DNA from: Leptospira biflexa
GTDB lineage: Bacteria; Spirochaetota; DYNZ01
Length of the DNA stretch: 32,377 nucleotides
Assembly: GCA_020720805.1 (NCBI GenBank)
Contig: DYNZ01000028.1
Location: forward strand, 1 to 32,377
Direction: 5' to 3'
Each line of letters begins with the position of its first letter. Positions within the stretch are counted from its first letter, which is position 1. The notes below the pieces were generated by a model. The model was not told the DNA's origin and made no database searches. It saw only the letters and a list, made by a program, of their open reading frames with translations. Shown here in pieces: positions 6,629 through 14,841 of the stretch. A program made the position numbers and the translations under genes.

Positions 6629-9060
6629 AAAGGTTTCTTTTTCTTAAAAATTAGGATCATAGATGCCAGTACAAAAACAGAGACCAGGAAGGTAAAGGTT
6701 GTTCCCAGAGCGGCAACGATACCGATACTATTCATCGCTTTCGTCTGCGCGAATACCAGTACGCCAAAACCTATAACCGTCGTAAAGGAAGATAAAAATA
6801 TAGCGACAAAGGAGTGTTCGGCTGCGTGCACTATGTTGCCGCACTCCTTATATCGGTGATAGATATGGATGCTGGAATCGATGCCAATTCCAATAATGAT
6901 AGGAAACATAATGGCATTAAAAAAATCCACAGGAATATCCATAATTGCCATGGCTCCTAATATCCATATCATGCTGGCAATGAGCGGCAGCACCGTAAAC
7001 AACCCCTCGCGCAAACTTGAGAAATTAATAGAAACAACCGCGATCACTGCGAGAAAGGCCAGAAGTAAGATCCAGGGACCTTCCCGGCGTATCATTGTTA
7101 AGATTTCAGAAAAGATGAGTTCATCCGAGGCTGCCTTTAGCTGTTTTTCGCCATCCTTGAGTTCGGCCAGATTTTCAGCGAAAAGTAGCCAGTCAAGTCC
7201 CAGTACCATGGAAGGCTTAGGAAATACTAAAATGATATTGCGATGATTATGTGTATCAAAGCTAAAGAATGTATGCCTAAGTGTTAAGGGTAGATTCTCT
7301 TTGGTTAATGGAGTCACAGATAGTTTGTCGTATAAAAGATTCCATTTTTTTTGGTTTTCAGAGGAGAGCTTTTTCTTGTATTTGACATTTCTTGCCAGCA
7401 ACTCTCTTATCCGTTTGATAATTGCAATTTTTTGATCCTGCTCCAGCGGCAAAAATTGTGTACTGCCAAATACTTTTTCGAGCATAAATTTAGGTTTGTT
7501 TGCATTTTTTCGAATATTCTCTTCTATAAGATGAATCAATTTGCGTTCATGATCCATAGATTCTGGAAGGATAACTGTTGGGTTTTGATAACGATTTAAT
7601 AAAGAATTGATTTCTGGATCCAATTGAAAGGATCGCATGGTTTTTACCTGAATTTTTGAAAAATCATAATCAAACCACAATTTTGGAATCATGGCAAGAG
7701 AAAGAATGGTGATAAACGCAGATCCAATCAAGATCAATTTGGGTCGGCTCCAGAGAAAACGGGGGACGCCCCAGTTTTTTTTATGCAGATGAATATGAAA
7801 GTTCTCCTCGAGGATTAGCAATAGTGCAGGCAAGATAACTAGCATGGCCAGGAGTAATGACAGGATGCCAATTCCGGCGATCACTCCAAACTCTTGAAAC
7901 GCCCGAAATTCAGTAAAACTTAAAACAAAAAAAGCAAGAGCAGTTGTTAGCGCAGAGGCAGTATTTGCAGCTCCCGTCTGGGAAAGCATTATCAAAAAAT
8001 TTTCTTTCATGTCAGGTCTGGCTCTTTTTTCCTCTTCAAACCGGATGATAAAATGGATGCCATAATCTATACCGAGGCCAAGTAAAATTGCAGCCAGAAA
8101 ACTGGTGATTAGGTTGAGCGTGCCATAGTAAGCGCCGACAAAACCCATTGTCCAGGAGATGCCAAAGAGCAAGGGAATAAGGATGACCACGATAGGCCAG
8201 AAACTATGAAAAAAGATTAGGAGAACAACAAGCATTCCCCCGAAAGACATTATGGTTATTCTTGAAAAATCTTTTTGCATGGAGAAAAAATTGTCAGAAC
8301 TTTTTTTGTAACGTCCTCCGTATTCAATGATTATGCCATTTTTTCCTTCATGTAATTTGTGAAATAGAGCGTCCATACGCGCGATAAAATTATGCGTAAA
8401 TTTAATATTAACAGCGCTATGTGCTGGTTTGATTAAAATTAAAAAAGTATGAAGTCCTGTTTTTTCCTCAAATTTGTGGAGGAATCTATCGTAAGGACTA
8501 CGTTTGTCCGAACTGATAAAATCATATTTTTTCTGGTACTTATCAATGAGATCCTGGTAGTATAGACCTGGGTCTTTTTCAGAGCCAAGGTCTATCATAA
8601 GTGGATTATTTTTATTTCGTTCATAATCAAATTTGCGATGGATTCTATAGTAGATTGTTTTTAAGTCTGCCAGATCTGCATACAACAGCATATTTTTTTC
8701 GAAAAAATCAAAAGGTTTGCTATATTCGACATAGCGAACATCTGGATGCTTGGAAATCTCTTTTCCGGCGTTGAGAACAAAAGAGGCAGCCTTTTCTGCA
8801 TCCTTGCTCCGTATCACAGTTACAAGATATCCCAGACCTCCGTAGATTTCTGACACCTCATCAAGATTTTTTACGATGTTGTTTTCGTGGGGCAGAAGCG
8901 CGGAAAGGTTCGAGTCAAGTCTGATTTTTGATATCTGTGTAGCGGCTGCTACGGTTAATAAAATTCCTATTGCTAAGGCTGTAAACCGATGGGCATAAAT
9001 AAATTTCCCCCAGTGGTAGAGATTTCTCTCAAAAAAATTCTGAATCAGATTAAATTTCAC
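6625..9060 (-). CDS. RND superfamily (MMPL/HpnN-like) lipid exporter
   Basis: This 811-residue inner-membrane protein has the duplicated RND plan: one helix, a large periplasmic loop (about residues 45-260), five helices, then the same again. The proton-relay motifs GLGIDYGIHFIIRFEEE and GIGIDSSIHIYHRYKE occur at the equivalent place in each half. The lack of tripartite-pump features and the N-terminal LRLDSNLSALLP-like stretch (here IRLDSNLSALLPHENN) place it with the MMPL/HpnN 'predicted exporter' group, which moves hydrophobic lipids such as hopanoids and mycolates. The start is GTG at 9060, overlapping the ligase stop by 11 bases. Coupling on both sides makes it the core of the operon. 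Confidence 0.9.
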   Translation of the reverse strand: MKFNLIQNFFERNLYHWGKFIYAHRFTALAIGILLTVAAATQISKIRLDSNLSALLPHENNIVKNLDEVSEIYGGLGYLVTVIRSKDAEKAASFVLNAGKEISKHPDVRYVEYSKPFDFFEKNMLLYADLADLKTIYYRIHRKFDYERNKNNPLMIDLGSEKDPGLYYQDLIDKYQKKYDFISSDKRSPYDRFLHKFEEKTGLHTFLILIKPAHSAVNIKFTHNFIARMDALFHKLHEGKNGIIIEYGGRYKKSSDNFFSMQKDFSRITIMSFGGMLVVLLIFFHSFWPIVVILIPLLFGISWTMGFVGAYYGTLNLITSFLAAILLGLGIDYGIHFIIRFEEEKRARPDMKENFLIMLSQTGAANTASALTTALAFFVLSFTEFRAFQEFGVIAGIGILSLLLAMLVILPALLLILEENFHIHLHKKNWGVPRFLWSRPKLILIGSAFITILSLAMIPKLWFDYDFSKIQVKTMRSFQLDPEINSLLNRYQNPTVILPESMDHERKLIHLIEENIRKNANKPKFMLEKVFGSTQFLPLEQDQKIAIIKRIRELLARNVKYKKKLSSENQKKWNLLYDKLSVTPLTKENLPLTLRHTFFSFDTHNHRNIILVFPKPSMVLGLDWLLFAENLAELKDGEKQLKAASDELIFSEILTMIRREGPWILLLAFLAVIAVVSINFSSLREGLFTVLPLIASMIWILGAMAIMDIPVDFFNAIMFPIIIGIGIDSSIHIYHRYKECGNIVHAAEHSFVAIFLSSFTTVIGFGVLVFAQTKAMNSIGIVAALGTTFTFLVSVFVLASMILIFKKKKPL

Positions 9061-10753
9061 GTTTTGCCAGTTCTTCCTTCTCTAGTTCAGTAAAGGCCAC
9101 TTTACCGATTTTTGTCAGCGGCAGGGATTCGCGGATTTCGATTTCAGAGGGAATACTCCATCGGTTCAACTCGCGGCTGCATAGATCCTTCAATTCTTGA
9201 ATTAGGCCCATTTGATTCAGGCTAGGTTCCTTAGGCACCACAAAAGCTTTTACTGTGTGCATTTTATACTCATCCGGGACTCCAATGGCACAGGCTAATG
9301 CGACCTGGGGATGAGAGGTAAGAACTTCTTCAATCTGGGGAGGGTAAACACCCATACCGGATACCTTTAACATACGCTTCATGCGCAGTATAAAAGTGAG
9401 ATACCCATCGCTGTCCATTTTTCCCAGGTCGCCTGTATGAAGCCAGATCTCTCCATCGGAATGACGGCGTAAAACTTTATCCGTCTCCTCTGGGTCATTG
9501 AGGTAACCAAGCATAACGGTAGGTCCGTGAACGCAGATTTCGCCCTCCTCACCGATTGCAGCGACCTCTGTTGAGTTGAGTTTGCAGATCTTAATCTTCA
9601 TATCCGGAAACGGGATACCAACTGTACCCTCGCGAAAGAAATTTGCTGGCATCAAACAGTTTGCAGTCACAGATTCCGTTAGACCGTAACCCTCCAACAG
9701 TTCGATTTTTGCTCCCCTTGCTTTGATAAAGTCATCAAAACGTCTTTTGGTAGCCAGGGGCAGGGTGTCGCCCCCTGAAGCGATTAGCTTAAAGGAGGAA
9801 AAGCTGGCCTTCTGTGCTTTTTTTTCCCGAAGCAGAGCCTCAAACAGGGTAGGAACTCCAGCCATAAATTGCGGTTTTTCGGAATCGATGAGCGCTGCCA
9901 GGGTGGCTGCTTCGAATTTTGGAATGAGAACACAGGTACCGCCTTGCATCAATATAGCATGGATGCCAATTCCCAGGCCGAAACCGTGAAACATGGGAAG
10001 TATAGAAAGCATCTTATCTCCATCATTCATTCCTCCCATGGTGGCAGTCTGCATACCGAAGGCGTTGAAGTTTTTGCTGGTGAGCATGATCCCTTTGGGA
10101 TGTCCTGTGGTGCCACCGCTGTAGAGAATGGCAGCCAAAGAGTCACCATTTTGCTTTGTATCGTAAGGAATAGGGATTGCAGTATCGCAATTTTGAAGAA
10201 TCCTTTTCCAGGGAAAGATTTGCGAGCTTTTTTTTATCGCAGGAATTTTTCTCCCATTGGTAAGACGAAAGAGGAATCCTTTCAGCGAGGGGAGGTCATC
10301 AGGTAATGTAGCAATTATGACTTTGCGCACGCCGGTATGTTTCAGGATGGCTTCGAAATTTGGATAAAAGGCATTTAATGTCATTGCCCAGGTAGAGCGA
10401 CTCTGATTAAGATAGTATTCAATCTCTTTCGATGTGGAAAGGGGGTGAATCATACTGGCAATGGCACCGATTTTGTTAAGGGCATAGAATGCTGTTACAG
10501 CACTGGGGACATTGGGCATACAAATTGTGCATATATCACCCTTTTGTACACCTAATGCTGTTAGGCCTTTTGCTGCGCATTCAATATCCAGGATAAATTG
10601 CGAATATGATTTGCGCCGGCCCAAAAAACTATAAGCGGTATGGTTAGGATATTTGCTTGCCGCTTCTACCACAACCCGATACATGGTGCCATCAGGATAA
10701 TTGAGCGTTTCTGGTTTATCACCGTAAAAACGCAGCCATGGTTTTTGATTCAT
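9050..10753 (-). CDS. AMP-forming acyl-CoA synthetase / fatty-acid ligase (ANL superfamily)
   Basis: This 567-residue ANL enzyme activates a carboxylic acid as acyl-AMP and then forms a thioester. Core motifs are complete: the phosphate-binding ILYSGGTTGHPKGIMLT, GYGLTESV, LHTGDLGKMDSDGYLTF, the hinge RMKRMLKVSGMGVYPPQIEE and the C-terminal lysine in LTKIGKVAFTELE. The glycine normally before the hinge Arg is leucine here. The substrate is unknown; medium/long-chain or aryl acids are all possible. ATG 10753 is chosen because AAGGAG lies 7 bases upstream; the frame extends to 10840, but that would overlap the upstream gene. It lies between a CoA-type acyltransferase and an RND exporter, so it probably supplies the acyl donor. 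Confidence 0.9.
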   Translation of the reverse strand: MNQKPWLRFYGDKPETLNYPDGTMYRVVVEAASKYPNHTAYSFLGRRKSYSQFILDIECAAKGLTALGVQKGDICTICMPNVPSAVTAFYALNKIGAIASMIHPLSTSKEIEYYLNQSRSTWAMTLNAFYPNFEAILKHTGVRKVIIATLPDDLPSLKGFLFRLTNGRKIPAIKKSSQIFPWKRILQNCDTAIPIPYDTKQNGDSLAAILYSGGTTGHPKGIMLTSKNFNAFGMQTATMGGMNDGDKMLSILPMFHGFGLGIGIHAILMQGGTCVLIPKFEAATLAALIDSEKPQFMAGVPTLFEALLREKKAQKASFSSFKLIASGGDTLPLATKRRFDDFIKARGAKIELLEGYGLTESVTANCLMPANFFREGTVGIPFPDMKIKICKLNSTEVAAIGEEGEICVHGPTVMLGYLNDPEETDKVLRRHSDGEIWLHTGDLGKMDSDGYLTFILRMKRMLKVSGMGVYPPQIEEVLTSHPQVALACAIGVPDEYKMHTVKAFVVPKEPSLNQMGLIQELKDLCSRELNRWSIPSEIEIRESLPLTKIGKVAFTELEKEELAKREI

Positions 10754-10793
10754 ACTCATTCTCCTTGGAGGTAAACTGCCAATAGGGGAAGAA

Positions 10794-11648
10794 TTAATGT
10801 TTGGACTCAGGGTTTTCCTTATCGTCCTCGTCCCAAACAACTCCTTGTTCCAGCAGTTCAGGCTCTGACAGATATTTGGTCACTGCCTTAGCGAGTTTGC
10901 CGCCCTGAGCCCCATCTACGATACGATGGTCAAAGACTCCTCCGATGGGAAGTATGTCGCGAATGACGATTTTATTGTTTCGCACGACTGGCTTTTTCTC
11001 TACAGAACCCATCACGATAACGATAGGGAGATTTGATGCTGGCATTAACGCGGCAAAACCAAATTGAAGTCCGTGAGAACCGATATTCGAGAGCATTGCG
11101 CTGCCAAATGTTCCTGGATTCACGCCAATAAACCCAAGCGGAATGCTTAGTTCTACGCTCAAAAAGCGAATCAAGCGAAAAAGCCAATTGCGGAAAGGCC
11201 ACGGTACTTTTGCTAAAAAATATTTATTTTTTACAGGACCAGCGCCTCGATCCATTCTGTATCGATCCACCTTTTCCTGCATCTCCTGTGAGATCTGCTC
11301 CAGGGATTTTTCATCAATTCTGCGCACAGGAAAACCCGTCATCTCCGCGCCGCCGCCAACGCTAACCGCAATAAAGATATCAGCGCTATCCCGCGGAACG
11401 ATCCGACCGCGCTTAACATAGGCGTTTAGTTCAGGAATATCTACGCTAAGAGAGCGTCCTAGTGCTGAGGCAACAACCTGGGTAATGGTAAGCCGTATCC
11501 CTTTTTTCCGCTGTTTTTCAATGTACTTCAGAACATTGGTAATATCAACTTCATAGGTTCCATAGGTGCGGCCATCTGTTGCAGGCCGGTATATGGCACT
11601 GGCCATACGCCGCCAGGGTGTATCATATTTGGTTTGTTTTCTTTTCAT
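10794..11648 (-). CDS. Stand-alone 2-oxoacid dehydrogenase (E2)-type acyltransferase
   Basis: This 284-residue protein consists only of the E2 catalytic domain, of the chloramphenicol-acetyltransferase fold. The active-site motif FDHRIVDGAQGGKL is intact (H241, D245), as is the ...GTFGSAMLSNIGSHGLQFG segment and the GSVEKKPVV strand. The lipoyl domain and E1/E3-binding domain that every true E2 needs are absent, and no E1 or E3 gene is nearby, so it is not a classical pyruvate/2-oxoglutarate dehydrogenase subunit. A stretch at residues 145-170 (VPWPFRNWLFRLIRFLS) is amphipathic and aromatic, suggesting membrane contact. It is the first gene of the operon, 40 bases before the ligase; transfer of an activated acyl group to an unknown acceptor is inferred. 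Confidence 0.85.
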   Translation of the reverse strand: MKRKQTKYDTPWRRMASAIYRPATDGRTYGTYEVDITNVLKYIEKQRKKGIRLTITQVVASALGRSLSVDIPELNAYVKRGRIVPRDSADIFIAVSVGGGAEMTGFPVRRIDEKSLEQISQEMQEKVDRYRMDRGAGPVKNKYFLAKVPWPFRNWLFRLIRFLSVELSIPLGFIGVNPGTFGSAMLSNIGSHGLQFGFAALMPASNLPIVIVMGSVEKKPVVRNNKIVIRDILPIGGVFDHRIVDGAQGGKLAKAVTKYLSEPELLEQGVVWDEDDKENPESKH

Positions 11649-11655
11649 ATAGGTG

Positions 11656-11702
11656 ACTATAACGCAAATCCCTTTTTCTTTGAAAAGTACTTTTTTTTAA
11701 AG
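11656..11702 (-). promoter_or_regulatory. Promoter of the minus-strand acyltransferase-ligase-RND operon
   Basis: On the minus strand, TTCAAA (11679-11684) and TATAGT (11656-11661) are spaced 17 bases apart. An A/T tract immediately upstream (to about 11702) resembles an UP element. Only 7 bases separate the -10 box from the ATG at 11648 and no Shine-Dalgarno is visible, so the message would be nearly leaderless. Confidence 0.45.
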
Positions 11703-11759
11703 GTAGAGCATCCGATAATCGTAACCGGGAAAACAGATTTTTTGTATCGAGGATGGTTT

Positions 11760-12407
11760 TTGAGAGCACTTTGTATCATAGGTATAACTTCTATTTTTCT
11801 CCTGGCTGGAGGAGAAAATTCTACCATTGGGCACGCTACAACGATCGGAAACCGTAAATATTATGTCGTAAAAAAAGGAGATACCCTGTTTTCCATAGCC
11901 AGGCGCTTTGGAGTCGAGGTGCATGAATTGCGAAATTGGAACGCGTTAGGGAAAACCGGGCGTTTAATTCAGGGAACAAGGCTGGTTATCACGGAAAGAG
12001 GAAAAAAGGAAGAGCGAAGCGGCAATAAAAATAAAGATTTACTTGCGCTGACATTCGGGGCTCATCCGCCAAAAATGATCAAAAAATTTCAAATCGGCAA
12101 GCGTGAATACCAGCCTATGGTCACATTTCAATGCGAACGTCGCAGAATGGTAGCAGGGTACAGCAAGGGTATAACGGAGAGGGTGGGGCGTCTCCCCGGT
12201 TTTGGCGAATATGTTGTGATACGATATAGGCCGGATTTGCAGATTATGTATTCTGGATTTGCGGAAAGAAACGTCAAGAGAGGAGATCCAATTGTTAGGG
12301 GGTATCCCCTAGGATCTTGTTCCAGGAGAGAGCAGAGTAACCACGGCTCCACTTTTTCTATTATGGTACTGGATCGTGGCAAGGCAAAGAATCCTATGTT
12401 ATATTAG
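11760..12407 (+). CDS. LysM protein with degenerate M23 (LytM) domain
   Basis: This is a secreted, peptidoglycan-binding protein of about 215 residues. The suggested TTG start at 11760 (GAGG 7 bases upstream) gives a clean signal peptide, MRALCIIGITSIFLLAGG. The frame is open upstream to 11634, so the start is uncertain. LysM spans residues 34-77 (YYVVKKGDTLFSIARRFGVE...). Residues 118-215 follow the LytM/M23 outline (GEYVVIRYRPDLQIMYSGFA, then VKRGDPIVRGYPLGS), but the zinc ligands are gone: the usual Y-x-H-L is YSGF and the final H-x-H strand is STFSIMV. It is therefore likely a non-enzymatic regulator, like EnvC or NlpD, or a structural wall binder. It is divergent from the acyltransferase operon and precedes the amidohydrolase by 55 bases. 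Confidence 0.75.
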   Translation: MRALCIIGITSIFLLAGGENSTIGHATTIGNRKYYVVKKGDTLFSIARRFGVEVHELRNWNALGKTGRLIQGTRLVITERGKKEERSGNKNKDLLALTFGAHPPKMIKKFQIGKREYQPMVTFQCERRRMVAGYSKGITERVGRLPGFGEYVVIRYRPDLQIMYSGFAERNVKRGDPIVRGYPLGSCSRREQSNHGSTFSIMVLDRGKAKNPMLY

Positions 12408-12462
12408 ACAAGAGTTTTATGTTTATAAAGAAAAATGGAATTATATCAAAAAGGAGCAGATT

Positions 12463-13692
12463 GTGACACATTGGTCGATTGAAAACGCTCATTTGGTTAC
12501 TCCTGCAAAAGTAATAACCAATAGTAATGTGGTTATGAACCAGGGAAAAATCGTGGATCTGGATGTCAAGGAGAAGGAGTTACCTGAGATATCATTGGAT
12601 GTGGATCAATCCATTGTCTTTCCGGGTATCATCAATGCACACGACCATATCCTTGGAAATTATTTACCGCGCGTTGGGAAAGGACCTTACCAGAATTGGT
12701 TACCCTGGGACAATGATCTGAAAAGCGCAGACGTTTATGTCGAAAGGCAGCAGATTGATATTCATGACTCTTATCTTCTTGGATCTTATAGAAATTTATT
12801 ATCAGGGGCGACGACAGTATCTGACCATATCCCGCATTTTGTCAACGACCCATGGATCGATAAGATGCCTATCCGTATTTTGCGTAACTATACTTTGGCT
12901 CATGCGGTCGCAAGTTTTGCCTTAAAATGGGGTGATGGCATCGAAAAAGAGTATCAGCGTGCAGTAGAAAATAATTTTCCATTTATTACCCATTGTCAGG
13001 AGGGTTTTGATCCGGAAACATTGCGGGATACACAGACTTTGCTGGAAAAAGATTGTCTTGGCGAGCACTCAGTGTTGATTCATTGCATCGGTTTGGGGCC
13101 GGAAGATATCAAAAATCACGCGAAACGTAAAAGTAATATTGTCTGGTGTCCAAATTCCAATATGTTCATGTTTCATAAAACCGTCGATATCCGTAGCTGC
13201 CTCGAAAATGGAATCAATGTCTCCCTTGGAACAGATTCCCCCATGTCCGGGGGTGTCCACTGTTTTGATGAGATCCAGTTTGCGAAAAAAACCTATTATG
13301 AGATGTACCATGAGCATATTGATGACAAGCGGCTGGTGCAAATGTTTACCGTCAATGCGGCCAAAGCATTGAGATTGCCTTCACTGGGGTCGATTGAGAA
13401 AGGGAAAACTGCTGATTTGCTTCTGCTGCGCGGAGAGTCCGATCGAGCCTATACAGCTATGGTCCAGGCTGATCTTAAGGATGTCAGACTTGTGATATAC
13501 CAGGGCAGACCTGTTTACGGCGATTTAGATTTTATTGAAATATTTGACTACTTTAAGATAGACTATACAAAAATTGTTGTGAGCGGAGTACCTAAGGTTG
13601 TCATAGGAGATCCTTGGGCCCTTCTGAAACGCATCAGAAATGCAGTTGGATACAAAAAAGAGTTGGCTTTTTTACCGATTGAACCTTATTGA
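12463..13692 (+). CDS. Metal-dependent amidohydrolase (TRZ/ATZ, SsnA-like)
   Basis: This 409-residue cytosolic enzyme belongs to the amidohydrolase superfamily that includes chlorohydrolases and guanine/cytosine/MTA deaminases. Metal and catalytic residues are present: HxH at 60/62 (NAHDHILG), H177 and E180 (ITHCQEG), H207 (LIHCIGLG) and D258 (LGTDSPMSGG). The C-terminal composite domain (IEKGKTADLLLL, VIYQGRPVYG) is typical. The substrate is not evident; hydrolytic deamination is the commonest reaction in this branch. GTG 12463 is chosen because AAGGAG lies 6 bases upstream; an upstream ATG at 12376 would overlap the LysM gene. Confidence 0.88.
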   Translation: MTHWSIENAHLVTPAKVITNSNVVMNQGKIVDLDVKEKELPEISLDVDQSIVFPGIINAHDHILGNYLPRVGKGPYQNWLPWDNDLKSADVYVERQQIDIHDSYLLGSYRNLLSGATTVSDHIPHFVNDPWIDKMPIRILRNYTLAHAVASFALKWGDGIEKEYQRAVENNFPFITHCQEGFDPETLRDTQTLLEKDCLGEHSVLIHCIGLGPEDIKNHAKRKSNIVWCPNSNMFMFHKTVDIRSCLENGINVSLGTDSPMSGGVHCFDEIQFAKKTYYEMYHEHIDDKRLVQMFTVNAAKALRLPSLGSIEKGKTADLLLLRGESDRAYTAMVQADLKDVRLVIYQGRPVYGDLDFIEIFDYFKIDYTKIVVSGVPKVVIGDPWALLKRIRNAVGYKKELAFLPIEPY

Positions 13693-13735
13693 TGCGGATT
13701 ACAAAATCTCCCATATCAGGATTTATTTTCTTGCC

Positions 13736-13763
13736 ATGACAGTGGAACAAATTAAGTTATACT
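13736..13763 (+). promoter_or_regulatory. sigma70-type promoter of candidate small RNA / leader
   Basis: ATGACA (13736-13741, five of six consensus bases) and TATACT (13758-13763) are 16 bases apart. Transcription would begin near 13770, more than 200 bases before the next gene. Confidence 0.45.
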
Positions 13764-13769
13764 ATGAAA

Positions 13770-13911
13770 AATGGCGTAATGATCCTAATTGTCGAATTTT
13801 ACGTTCGCGCGAAATCCGGCAGGCTTGGCTAACTTTGGGCCAGGTTTTTATGGGTTCAGAATTGGTCAACCCTGGGTTTTGGCGGTAAGCTGGGTTCCAC
13901 CATTTTTTTTT
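13770..13911 (+). ncRNA. Candidate small RNA or attenuated leader, about 140 nt
   Basis: The region runs from a predicted start of transcription to the T-run of an intrinsic terminator. It can fold into several hairpins, including a UUCG-capped element near 13800-13816 and CTTGGC/GCCAGG followed by T5. No known RNA family is recognised. It could equally be only the 3' end of the amidohydrolase transcript. Confidence 0.3.
13863..13911 (+). terminator. Intrinsic terminator
   Basis: TGGT (13863-13866) pairs with ACCA (13899-13902), and AACCC (13868-13872) with GGGTT (13892-13896), with a 1x2 internal loop and a 19-base apical loop. Nine T residues follow at once (13903-13911). This is the clearest rho-independent terminator in the window. 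Confidence 0.7.
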
Positions 13912-13983
13912 ACGGAATATCTTTCTGTCACTTCATATCGAAATTCGTTGCCTGATTGGATATCGAAAGATTGAGACAAATAA

Positions 13984-14751
13984 ATGAGCGGACCAGTAGC
14001 AAGAAAATACAAAAAAGGCTCTATTATCTATTTTGAGGGTGATATCAGCGATGAGATTTTCATTTTAAAAGGCGGCAAGGTTATACTCATCTCCCTTATC
14101 GTGGAAACGGGAATGGAAACAAGCGAAGAGTTAAAACCTGGAGAGTTTTTCGGGGTCAAATCGAGTCTGGGGCATTTCCCCCGAGAGGAGACTGCGCAAA
14201 CCCTTACGGATGCTGAAGTACTGGTTATGAAGCCCGCCGAATTTGAACTGTTAATGAGTAAAAATTTTCGTCTTGTAATGAAAATGCTCAAAGTTTTCTC
14301 CAACCAACTGCGCAGCGTGGGCAAGCGTGTTAGGGATATTTTAGGAGATACAGACCTGAAGATTCCCTCTACCGAGTTGCTAAAATTAGCCGAATATTAT
14401 TACGAGCATAACAAATTGGATTACGCCCGATTTGTGTATGAAAAGTTTTTGAAATTGTACCCAGAAAGCAGATTTCGCGATAGAGCCGAGTTAATGCTCA
14501 AATCCCTGGAGATGAAACAGCCGTTTCCAGGCAAGTTCCAGGCGCTATATCAGGCAGATACGGATGAATCCGCGAAAATTGAGACTCCGATTCCAGATTA
14601 TCCTGCTGCAACCAAGAAGAGCTCCAACAATTTGCTGGATGATAGTTTTGGTGGCATTTCAAAACCTGCTCCAGGTGCGCCTATAACCGTTCTGGATACA
14701 CCTCAGGCGAATGTGGCCTTGGAGTCATCTGAAATCGATTTTCAATTTTAA
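13984..14751 (+). CDS. Cyclic-nucleotide-binding-domain protein with TPR-like helices
   Basis: Residues 1-115 (of 255) form a cNMP-binding beta-barrel (KYKKGSIIYFEGDISDEIFI, then LKPGEFFGVKSSLGHFPREE). In the phosphate-binding cassette the usual G-E-x-A is G-V-K-S, so the ribose-contacting glutamate is missing, although the arginine (in FPREE) is kept; cNMP binding is doubtful. Residues 130-180 form a TPR-like helical pair (LAEYYYEHNKLDYARFVYEK). The last 70 residues are polar and probably disordered. There is no helix-turn-helix, so it is not a Crp-type transcription factor. The ribosome site is weak. The 90-base gap to a second cNMP gene suggests they act together. Confidence 0.8.
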   Translation: MSGPVARKYKKGSIIYFEGDISDEIFILKGGKVILISLIVETGMETSEELKPGEFFGVKSSLGHFPREETAQTLTDAEVLVMKPAEFELLMSKNFRLVMKMLKVFSNQLRSVGKRVRDILGDTDLKIPSTELLKLAEYYYEHNKLDYARFVYEKFLKLYPESRFRDRAELMLKSLEMKQPFPGKFQALYQADTDESAKIETPIPDYPAATKKSSNNLLDDSFGGISKPAPGAPITVLDTPQANVALESSEIDFQF

Positions 14752-14841
14752 GTTGGTGTCACAATTTGGTTTTTTTGATGTTACGATATACCATGGTTTC
14801 CCAGAAATTTCCCCTGAACCAAAGAAAAAGGAGAATGCATC

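Larger units (their letters stand above)
13693..13983 (+). other. Intergenic region with candidate promoter, terminator and direct repeats
   Basis: This stretch of about 290 bases holds a promoter-like pair (13736-13763), a small hairpin with a T5 tail at about 13824-13850, a strong intrinsic terminator (13863-13911), and two copies of ATATCGAAA (13935 and 13960, 25 bases apart). Short open frames exist here but have no ribosome site and no recognisable product, so I do not call them genes. Confidence 0.5.

Noticed and set aside
9723-10306. Plus-strand open frames of 88 and 145 codons opposite the acyl ligase
   Set aside because: They are antisense shadows of a clearly conserved enzyme; no ribosome site or domain.
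13640-13974. Two overlapping short open frames between the amidohydrolase and the cNMP gene
   Set aside because: No ribosome sites, no recognisable domains, and they overlap the promoter and terminator structures.
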